From contig CH001352.1 of NCBI GenBank assembly GCA_000149265.1, forward strand, positions 425,386-489,385: DNA of 64,000 nt, written 5' to 3'. Under the pieces are notes generated by a model. The model did no database searches. It saw nothing but the letters and a program-made list of their open reading frames with translations, and was not told the origin of the DNA. This DNA comes from Ciona savignyi (lineage: Eukaryota; Chordata; Ascidiacea; Phlebobranchia; Cionidae). This document shows, piece after piece, positions 56,901 to 64,000 of this stretch (within the stretch, counting starts at the first letter, position 1; every line of letters starts with the position of its first letter). Position numbers and translations under genes: made by a program.

Positions 56901-58935
56901 TGGCTCAGAATTGCCTGGTATCTTTTCAACCAGAAATCCGTTAACACCCATATAAAATAAATAGCGTAACCCCTTTGTGAGTAATCTTAATGTTTCGTTT
57001 TGACCAGGTGGAAGAGAAAAGGCGTTCGTCTACGCCATCTTATCAGCCGCGGTGTCATACGAAATAACACGAGCTTGCAGCAATGAAGCGCTTCCGACCG
57101 AATGTGGCTGCGCCAAGATAAATATGCATCGGGTAAGTGGAATTATATATTTGATGGTCCTGATTTTTGTACAATTTAGAAGAAACTTCATTTTAGGTAA
57201 TCGATAGAGTCTTACGTATGTTTTACACCCCAAATTAAATGCATGTACGTATCAAAAGATTACAATTTCGACTGGTTTTAGGAAAACAATATTAAAGATT
57301 TGTACGATTGACTTGGCAAAAACATAAAGCCCAAAAAATAAATTTGATCTTAACGAGAGGTTTCGGAAATGAAATAAACACTTTTTTTCGAAGCTTCTCA
57401 TTTTTTTGCTGAAAATTTTAAATAAATTCTGAAGTGCATGAAAATTTCTGCTGGAATTTTTTGAACATTATTCCCAAGTTTAAATTTATGTATTTTTGCT
57501 GAAAGTTTCAAATTTTGAATTTTCCCGCCATTCAGCAGCGTTTCCTGTGGGGAGGATGTTCCGATGACGTCAAATTCGGTGACGAAGTTTCGAGATCATT
57601 CCTGGACGGCGATCTCGACTCACCGAAGTCGATGAAAAAGAAACTGCGCCAACATAACAGCGAAGCGGGAAGATCGGTAAGTTTAATGGGTAAATTTATT
57701 GAGTTTGAATTTGTGAGTTACTTTTCGGGGACTATATTTATTGAGTTTAAATTTGTGTGTTACTTTTCCGGGGCTTTATTTATTCAGTTTAAATTTGTGT
57801 GTTATTTTACCGGGACTAAATTTATTAAGTTTGTATTTGTGTGTTACTTTTCGGGGACGATATTTATTAGGTTTAAATTTGAGTGTTACTTTTCCGGGGA
57901 CGATAATTATTGAGTTTGAATTTGTGCGTTAATTTTCGGGCAATATATGTATTGAGTTTAAATTTGTGTGTTATTTTTCCGGGACTAAATTTATTAAGTT
58001 TGAATTTGTGCGTTACTTTTAAGGGGCTATATTTATTATGTTTAAATTTGAGTGTTACTTTTCGGGGACTATATTTATTTAGTTTAAATTTGTGTGTTAC
58101 TTCTTGGGGACTATATTTGGGGTGCTTGAAGTATATACTGAGTCTACAGCAACCCAATAAGAGGGTACGAGCGAACATAGTTTTAGCCGAATTGTTAACA
58201 CGACCGATTCATATATAAAAACGGGTTTAAAGACCACCATGGACTTTTTTTTTGTTTTACCTGACCTTGGCTTGGACAAAGCACCCCTAAAACTTTCACT
58301 AATTTTATTTATTTTTATGTGATGTCTGTCCATGCCCCATCCTTTGCTGTTTAGGCTTATTATGCCTAACACAGCTCATTTCAAACGAATGTGTTTTGTC
58401 TGGTCAGCTCTGTCGAGCCGTCTTGCGGCCAAGTATTATCGTCAACTGACTGACGGACTGGTATTTTTAGGTTGTTACGAACAATATGAGAAGGATCTGC
58501 AAATGCCACGGCATAACTGCGTCATGTGCTCAAACTGTTTGCTGGAGATCAATGCCGACATTAAGATACATCAGCGACACCATAAAGCAACGTTACGACG
58601 GCGCTGTACAGGCCAAAAGAATTCGAAAAGGTGGCCTTAAGGCGAAAAACAAAAGACACAACAACCCAACGCCGCGCGACCTTGTTTACGCAAAACCAAG
58701 TCAAACCGACTTTTGTGAGGAGAACCTAAAACGCGGGTCCTTCGGCACAAGAGGACGCGTGTGCAACGACTCCAATATAGCAGCAACCGATCACTGCGCG
58801 CTAATGTGCTGTGATAGAGGGTACAGAACGGAGACGTTCATGCGACCATACGGATGCAATTGCGTTTTTAAATGGTGCTGTCAGGTTAAGTGTGAAGAAT
58901 GCCGTAAACGGGTCACACAATCGTACTGTTTATAA
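44556..58935 (+). CDS. Wnt family ligand, divergent
   Basis: Six exons join in phase: 44556-44644, 51192-51380, 52041-52114, 57008-57132, 57536-57676, 58471-58935; 360 aa, the usual Wnt length. Wnts are secreted, lipidated ligands of Frizzled/LRP. The N-terminus is a signal peptide (FLAAYFLWSWSALLASAAWW). Hallmarks: GIRECQYQFRNSKWNCS (RWNC is KWNC, 96-99), GREKAFVYAILSAAVSYEIT, TECGCAK, FLWGGCSDDVKFG (164-173), LRQHNSEAGRS, CKCHGITASC (216-225; the acylated serine is Ser224, usual form CHGVSGSC), RDLVYAKPSQTDFCE, GSFGTRGRVCN, CALMCCDRGY and CNCVFKWCCQVKCEEC. It fits no vertebrate subfamily well; ECQYQFR is shared with Wnt4 and Wnt5. Introns 1 and 3 are long (6.5 and 4.9 kb). Exon 5 begins at a CAGCAG tandem acceptor, so Gln160 may be optional. 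AATAAA is at 59212. Confidence 0.93.
44898..44936. repeat. (TA)n microsatellite
   Basis: About 17 TA repeats in Wnt intron 1. Confidence 0.9.
45565..46350. other. CG-dinucleotide-rich patch in Wnt intron 1
   Basis: Unlike the AT-rich surroundings, this stretch has many CGs (GCGCGCCGC near 45592, CCGCGGACGG near 46163, GCGGCCGG near 46231). Open frames on both strands result from composition; none resembles a known protein. It could be an enhancer, an alternative promoter or an unrecognised exon. Confidence 0.35.
46562..46655 (+). repeat. tRNA-Ser/Leu-like dispersed unit
   Basis: GGTCGTGTGGCAGAATGG, TTAACGCGACCAATACATAC, then AGGGTTCGGAACTAAACTCG. Confidence 0.55.
46660..49160. other. Wnt intron 1, no feature recognised
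   Basis: AT-rich intron sequence. Frames at 48304-48786 overlap on opposite strands and show no known domain. No SINE copy is seen here. Confidence 0.4.
49165..49500. repeat. 336-bp duplicate, copy 1 (left of gap)
   Basis: Starts TTGTCGAAACAAAACCAATC and ends TTATCTAGAG. Nearly identical to 49732-50067, with two or three differences near the end. Confidence 0.9.
49632..49731. other. Assembly gap (100 N)
   Basis: Placeholder gap; the second 336-bp copy begins at the first base after it. Confidence 1.
49732..50067. repeat. 336-bp duplicate, copy 2 (right of gap)
   Basis: Same 336 bases as 49165-49500, starting exactly at the gap edge. This pattern is typical of two alleles or overlapping contigs placed side by side. 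Confidence 0.9.
50765..51045 (+). mobile_element. Degraded SINE, end of Wnt intron 1
   Basis: Weak matches: AGTAGATTAATAACAATGGC, TATACAACAAACTGCACTTG, GTGGGTGCACGGTAATC, and TTTCACGGGAATTAAACAC. Old, possibly two overlapping copies. Confidence 0.4.
51905..52010 (-). repeat. tRNA-Ser/Leu-like dispersed unit
   Basis: GTTTCGAACCCAGTATGGGC, TAAGACCGCTTTAAAATAG, then GCGTTAATCGTTTGATCACA. It ends about 30 bases before Wnt exon 3. Confidence 0.55.
54125..54215 (-). repeat. tRNA-Ser/Leu-like dispersed unit
   Basis: ATAACCGAGCCAAATTTCGA, TTGGACCGTTTTTGAGTTG, GTATATGTATCGGTCGCATT and ACCATTTGGCCACACAACC. Confidence 0.55.
54228..54325 (-). repeat. tRNA-Ser/Leu-like dispersed unit, tandem with previous
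   Basis: CCCAAGTTTCTAACCCATG, ATGGGCTCGTCATCAGGACC, TATATGTATCGGTTGCGTTA and CGGCCACACGACC. Same orientation as the copy 13 bases upstream. Confidence 0.6.
56320..56425 (-). repeat. tRNA-Ser/Leu-like dispersed unit
   Basis: AGGTCCGAACCTATATTGGG, CTCGTAACTAGGACCG, CATATGTATCGGTCGCGTTA, and TATTTGGTCACACGGCCG. Confidence 0.6.
57697..58118. repeat. 42-bp minisatellite, ten units, in Wnt intron 5
   Basis: Ten tandem units of 42 bp of the type ATTGAGTTTAAATTTGTG followed by TGTTACTTTTCCGGGGACTA and a TATTT end. Variation is mostly single-base. The first unit begins about 20 bases after the exon 5 donor at 57677. Because 42 is divisible by three and the unit lacks stops in several frames, long open frames appear on both strands; they are artefacts of the repeat. 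Confidence 0.9.
58190..58240 (+). repeat. Partial tRNA-like unit
   Basis: TAGCCGAATTGTTAACACG, then ACCGATTCATATATAAAAAC and GGGTTTAAAG; B-box side degraded. Confidence 0.4.
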
Positions 58936-60935
58936 CAAGGGGGTTATTGCACAACCGTACCAGCATCCTTGCTAAGCACTTCAGTAACGAAAGGCAGCGG
59001 CCCGACTTTGGCAGAATAGACGCTAGACATGGTGGTAGCCTATGTTAATGGGAAAGGAACTTTGTTTTTTTGCTTATACGTAACCGTCGTATATTGCTTT
59101 AGATGATTGTACCGTCGCCAACGTTTTTTAAGCCATTTGTTGTTTTACAGTTCCACTGCTTTTATGTGTTTGCTTATATATATATGCATTAACAGTATTT
59201 ATGTCTGTAGAAATAAAGCTTGTGGTATTGTGACAAATGTTTTCTGTAGTTTTAGTAGAACCCATGAAATCACTTGCTTCAGGTGATGTATTCTAAGTGG
59301 TTTGCCTTGGAATACGACCGTTGAAACATCGACAGCTTCTGGGTTGCCAGACCGTCAGCGCTCTTAGGGAGTAATCTACACGGCCGGACTAAAAACTAAG
59401 TTTAAGCTACAACCAATCCGTTTTTATCACCTTTTTATCGGACTCAGCAATCCGGCTTCATAGAAATCATAATCATTCACTTTCTAATTACGTCATTGAC
59501 ACAAGACCACACAAACGACAAAATGCTAATACTCAGGTAGTACCCGTAACGTAAGGCCGCATTTGCACTAATAAAACAAACCTGGCTGTGAAACATGTAG
59601 CAAAGTTGGCCCTTTTTACCTACATTACAAAAATACTCGGAAAATAAAATAACCGTATTAATTTTCCTATTTAAAATAATCAAAATGTGGTTCCCTATGG
59701 AATCGAGAGGAACCGATAATGAACTATAAAAAGCAGTATTCCAATCAGACGAAACTTAAGATAACACCACTCTCTGCCGCTACTCCCCATTACATTAAGA
59801 TGCGACTGACTATAGCCTTCATCTAGATTTGGTTAAGTATGCTACAGTAGGCATTTTTGTGTTAATTGTAATTGGCAATACTCGAACTTTGTAATGCTTT
59901 AACGAGCACTGGAACGAGAATATGACGGGCTGATAAGTCTGTTTATATTAAATAACGTATTTAAAATAATTAAAACTAACACATGAATTAGCCTACTAAA
60001 TACACTTTAAAAACAAAACAATTAAACAAAAATTACAATAGAATATTCATGTTTATTCCTGCAATTCTTAAACGCAATCGGCGTAACCCACGGGCAATCG
60101 TCAGAAAAACCGTCGCGTCGCGTCTTCGTCCGGAGCTATTGCAGTGTGCGTTAATATGATTAAGACGTGTATCTTCAGTTCAAGTAGAACCCATCAATCC
60201 ACTCGGTCCAGGCGACGTCTCTGAACACCCAACGAACCAAACCGTCTTAAGACGATTTTCGAATCTGCAGCCCTTCAACTGAAAGGCGACACACTGACCA
60301 CCAACTACGAAGCGATTCGGCCGTATAAAAAATTCGCTTAGAAAGCTACTCAATGCGGGATTCATATGCATTGACTTTAAAAATTACCTTTCTCTGGTGG
60401 TGGTAGCAGTTGGAGATACATGTTTTACTTCTGTAGAAGTTTACGATAATTGCGGTTGATATCCACTCGGTCACCCTACCACATTTGTCCGAAATTAGTT
60501 TTCCATTTTACCAGATTAGTAATCAGCCCATTCATTTAAAACAACTTGCAAAAGTCTTATACCCGAAACTGTACTACTAGTAAAATGTTCTTTAACATTG
60601 GCCTTTATATGCATGAAGAATTTATTAAGACGTTTTATAATAAAATAAAAGACTCCCAGAAATATATTTTAACTGCCGGTACCTAAGTAGCTATGATCTT
60701 TTAAGTTTTTAAGTATATATATAAACTTGTTCGTGGATAACCACTGGGGACGATGAATAAATCAACTTTCGTAACGTTTTGTAGCAGAAGAGGCGTTGCA
60801 GCATTTCTATGGTTGTAGAAGAATTTGTTTGTTTTGACGTTTTTCTGAGTAAAGTTTCGTGAAACTGAAAATTCAAGCATACCACTAGGAAATTATATTC
60901 GTGGGAAATAGAATTGTGCAGCGACTTCAGGAGCA
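58936..60935. other. Spacer between Wnt and sorting nexin
   Basis: Holds the Wnt 3' UTR with AATAAA at 59212-59217, a SINE at 60041-60325, and the sorting nexin upstream region. CGACTTCAG at 60922-60930, five bases before the start codon, is a possible trans-splice acceptor. No other gene is recognised. Confidence 0.45.
60041..60325 (-). mobile_element. Diverged SINE
   Basis: AGAATATTCATGTTTATTCC, CACGGGCAATCGTCAG, TCCGGAGCTATTGCAGTG, and GTAGAACCCATCAATCCACT; head CAACTGAAAGGCGACACAC. Confidence 0.8.
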
Positions 60936-63900
60936 ATGGTATGTTTTTAAACTTTTGGTAATATTTTTACGTTAAATTAGGACCCAGGGCTTTTGCGTAT
61001 ACTTAACAACGCACTTTTTAATTCAATTCCTACCCTTGAAACATAGTTTGTTATCATGACGTTTTTACCTACATTTGTTATGCCTTTCCCTGATTTGGTG
61101 TTTCATCTGTCTGACTGGTTAGCTTGATCAGTAAGTGTATCCCTGGTCTACAGACAGCCAACGGTTGTGGGTTCTAAACAGCCGCTGGCAACATGGTTAA
61201 GTCCTACAGCAGGACACCAAATACAGGATTTATGGGTTCTTCTAAATTTTATGGAACGTCATAATCATATATCATACTGCAATAGTTTCAGAAACCCAGA
61301 TTGTAGCCAGAGGCTAATCTGATAATTACCTGTTTTAACTCAACCACGTTTTTCCATTCATGGGGTTAAAACATATCCCAAATTCTTTTTTTAAACAATG
61401 CCTACCCAAAAACTTAATGCACCGTGCATAATTTGGCATTGTTTTAATTTTTAGGCCGATGCCAATGGTATTGCAAAGCAATTTCAGCCGCCATTTACTG
61501 TAAAGGTGCTTAGTGCTGCTAAAAATGGAGAAGTTGTTGAGTTTTTTGTCGAGTCTACAAAGGTATGGTTGAGATCCATTCTGCAGACTAGATTTTCTGG
61601 TTTAACATGTGTGGATGTTTACAGAGTATATGGTAACGATGAAAAAATCATGGCAGTGTTTAAAAAGATCTTATGTCAACAACAGTGAAAAATTTGACAT
61701 GGAATTTTTTTAAATTATTTGCTAATTTATACTTTTTTAAAGTTTTTGTTAATTTTTATTAATTATTTTGAGTTTGGGCGTGTATTTTTTATATTGTGCC
61801 AAGATGTCGTCAAGTCATGTTTTTCATACTAACTTATATCCATTGTTTTTATATTTAATTTTCATGGAAAACACCAAAAGGCTGAGCTTAAGGAAGTACG
61901 CAAACTTTTCACTAAAACTATGGAAACTAATTTTAACCCGCCTTAAAAACTAATATCAACCCCAGAACTTTTAGTTTCTCCCCATTTTTATAATTTGTGA
62001 CCCAGATTGCAGAAGAGAGAGCTAATGTAGTGATCCGCCAACATGAAGACTTTGTTTGGCTCCTACATTGCTTGCAAACTATGGAAAACGTCACAAGTGT
62101 GATTGTAAGAGCCGTAAAATATTTATTATTATTATTATGTCTTTAATATATGGTATATTTTTGTAATAAAATCCTGCCCGTTGGTCTAACGGTTAAGTGC
62201 GTCGCCTTTCAATCGCAAGGTTGACGGTGCGAAACTGGTCGCTAGCTAGTCGGTTGTGTCCTTGGGCAAGGCACTTTCTGGACATTGCTTGAACCCAGCG
62301 GATTAATGGGTTCTACTAAATTGAAGGAACGTGTCTATCATATACAACACACTGCAATGGCTCCGTTAACTCGACGATGGGCGCGAGGTGATGTGACGAT
62401 TGCCCGTGTGTTAACCCCCTTGGTTTTCCCATTCATTTGGATAAAGATGAATATCCTGTCCTATCCTATTATTGAACCACATAGGTTAAAACAATATCAG
62501 GCGACAATTTGTATTTTAGTAAAATACATTATTACCTAAAGACTGGGAATAAAATTAATTTTAGTACTGCCCAACAAGTTATCTAACTATTGTTGGCTAT
62601 ACGTATTCGAAGACCACTTCTTTACAACTTTAAAATAGAATAGGATATTCATGTTTATCCTCGTGAATGGGAAAACCAAGGGGGCAATCGTCAGAAATCA
62701 ATTCAAGGGCAATCGTCAGATTACATTGCGCACACCGTCGGGCTACCAGAGCTATTGCAGTGTGTTATGTATGATTCACACGGTTCTTCAATTTAGTAGA
62801 ACCCATTAAGCTGCTAGGTTCAGGCAATGTCAGTAAAGTGCCTTGCCCAAGGGCACAACTGACTAGCTAGCGACCAGTTTCGAACCGTGCAAGCCTTTGG
62901 CTGAAAGGTGACGCACTTAACCACTAGACTAATCTGTCGGACGAATTAATCTGTTTTCACCAGTTTCCACCTTTACCCGACCGTCCAATGACCAGTCTTC
63001 AAGCGGCCGAAAAAAAGACGAAAAAGCAAGTTGGTGGCAAACCCAGCATATTGGTGGGCGATGATTATGGGGTTAACTGCAAAGCAAATGAAAAATTCCT
63101 AAATCTGTTGCTCAGTCACCCACGACTTGGAAATTCATCAGTTCTGCAGAAGTTTATTCGTGAAAAAGAGGTACTTTTGTCAAAAAATTGTTAAAAAATT
63201 GTATATATATATATATCTACAAATGTTTTTAATTTTTGACATACTGCGCATGACAAAACTATGACAATACCTTTTAAATTATCGGCAACAATTACCCTTA
63301 CAATAATGAATATTGTTGTCTCACACATAGTCAACTAGAATACATTATCATCGAAATAGTACAGTTACCTGTACCATATTTATCTGTAGGCCCCACCAAG
63401 GGTGAAAGTCCGACGAGGCATATTTGGGGTACTTACGAAGGTAGTGGACGACATACGGGTTTCAAACTTCAAAGACAGCAATCAAGACTTCCAACAAACC
63501 AGAGTCAGTAACGAAGAGAATATTAAAGACATGAAACAAGCTGCAAGCTCTTTCCAGAAGATTGTCGACACTCAGCACAGTAAGCAACTGTTCATTCTAT
63601 CTCAATCGTAATGGGTTTTGTATTTGCATTGACAGTTAACTACAGACTAAAGGATGCTGGAAAATTCTAGAAATTAAACTGATTCGAATAAGGCCAAACA
63701 CAAACTGAATGGTTGGCAACTCTGCCTTTTTAATTTTGATTTTTGCACTCCAATTTTGTACTAAAATTCTGTATAATCCAACCAAATTGCATATTGAAGG
63801 GATATGCCATCGTCGACAAAACAGCAACTTTACTTTTAGCGCATATGTAGTTTAATTTTTCTTTTCAGGAATATCTAATGCTTACACTGAGATCTACTCA

Positions 63901-63950
63901 CTTCTTCAGCAAATGGCGGTAGATCATGCTACACCAGTATTTTCGAGCCA
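60936..63950 (+). CDS. PX-BAR sorting nexin, SNX5/6-like (5' part)
   Basis: Six exons: a one-codon ATG exon ending 60938, then 61455-61562, 62006-62104, 62964-63170, 63390-63579 and 63869-63950, all in phase; the gene continues past the window. SNX5/6/32 pair with SNX1/2 as the membrane-bending ESCPE-1/retromer-associated coat on endosomes. The PX domain reads FTVKVLSAAKNGEVVEFFV, then VVIRQHEDFVWLLHCL (SNX5 has RQHEDFVWLHD), IFPPLPDRP, and a core end with FLNLLLSHPRLGNSSVLQKF. The BAR part begins VRRGIFGVLTKVVDDIRVSN, akin to GGFFKSVVKSADEV of SNX5. The PPLPxRP loop lies where SNX5/6 have PPAPxxP. The one-codon first exon is inferred from ATG|GTATGT at 60936 and the phase-0 GCC GAT start of the next exon. 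Which paralogue it is cannot be decided without the C-terminus. Confidence 0.85.
61110..61380 (+). mobile_element. Degraded SINE in sorting nexin intron 1
   Basis: TGTCTGACTGGTTAGCTTG, TTATGGGTTCTTCTAAATT, CTGCAATAGTTTCAGAAACC and TTCCATTCATGGGGTTAAA. Confidence 0.6.
62172..62467 (+). mobile_element. tRNA-derived SINE, near consensus
   Basis: GCCCGTTGGTCTAACGGTTA, AGTGCGTCGCCTTTCAATC, GTCGCTAGCTAGTCGG, GGCGCGAGGTGATGTGACG, and AATATCCTGTCCTATCC. A good reference copy. In sorting nexin intron 3, where it is followed by an opposite copy. Confidence 0.9.
62640..62943 (-). mobile_element. tRNA-derived SINE
   Basis: AATAGGATATTCATG to CCACTAGACTAATCTGTCGG, with a small internal duplication of GGGCAATCGTCAGA. 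It ends about 20 bases before exon 4, so it may crowd the branch-point region. Confidence 0.85.
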
Positions 63951-64000
63951 GTAAGTTCATAAAATATAAGAGTGTATTTCAGTCACATACCAGTAGTGCA

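Larger units (their letters stand above)
52115..57007. other. Wnt intron 3, mostly unassigned
   Basis: A 4.9-kb intron holding three tRNA-like repeats (54125-54215, 54228-54325, 56320-56425) and a CG-richer patch at about 54960-55180. Open frames there (52577, 53343, 54811, 56604) lack splice context and known domains. Confidence 0.4.

Noticed and set aside
57515-58218. Long overlapping frames on both strands rich in FVCYFSG or HKFKLN repeats
   Set aside because: Produced by the stop-poor 42-bp minisatellite; only 57536-57676 is real Wnt exon.
1-64000. Retroviral, LTR or other virus-like element
   Set aside because: No reverse transcriptase, capsid or envelope-like frame and no paired long terminal repeats were seen.

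Overview
The window looks like nuclear DNA of a solitary tunicate, most likely Ciona. The genes are clearly animal: a Wnt ligand, UFD1, UBXN1, the SNARE USE1, a sorting nexin, an SLC17 carrier and a Ras-like GTPase. Introns are short to medium. Most genes carry an AG acceptor-like site just upstream of the start codon, as expected where spliced-leader trans-splicing occurs. A tRNA-derived SINE with a (GGATA)n tail is scattered through introns and spacers. No alignment could be run, so the species is an inference. Three 100-base N gaps are present (8312-8411, 38331-38430, 49632-49731).

Layout. 1-6.9 kb: a tandem family of a SAM-dependent methyltransferase gene in which all three copies are damaged or interrupted. 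5.7-11.0 kb: a dense cluster of a non-autonomous mobile element built from ~334-bp tandem units with a GGGGAATTCCCC core; one copy has inserted into another. 12.3-19.2 kb (-): an 11-exon SLC17 (sialin/VGLUT-type) carrier. 20.8-26.8 kb (+): a five-exon divergent Ras-like GTPase whose second intron holds another array element. 28.4-32.6 kb (-): UBXN1. 33.9-34.8 kb (+): intronless UFD1, head to head with UBXN1. 35.6-39.2 kb (+): USE1. 44.6-58.9 kb (+): a six-exon divergent Wnt. 60.9-64.0 kb (+): the 5' part of an SNX5/6-type sorting nexin that runs off the window.

The genes form no operon or single pathway. UBXN1 and UFD1 are both p97/VCP cofactors and share one upstream region, and USE1 next door acts in Golgi-to-ER traffic. 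I see no defence island, biosynthetic cluster or viral copy. The least ordinary material is the ~334-bp array element family with its nested insertion and Helitron-like CTAG end, a 390-bp insert flanked by TTAAT inside one copy, a dispersed tRNA-Ser/Leu-like unit, and a 42-bp minisatellite beside a Wnt splice donor. Exon coordinates were read by eye from splice signals and reading frame and may be off by a base or two.
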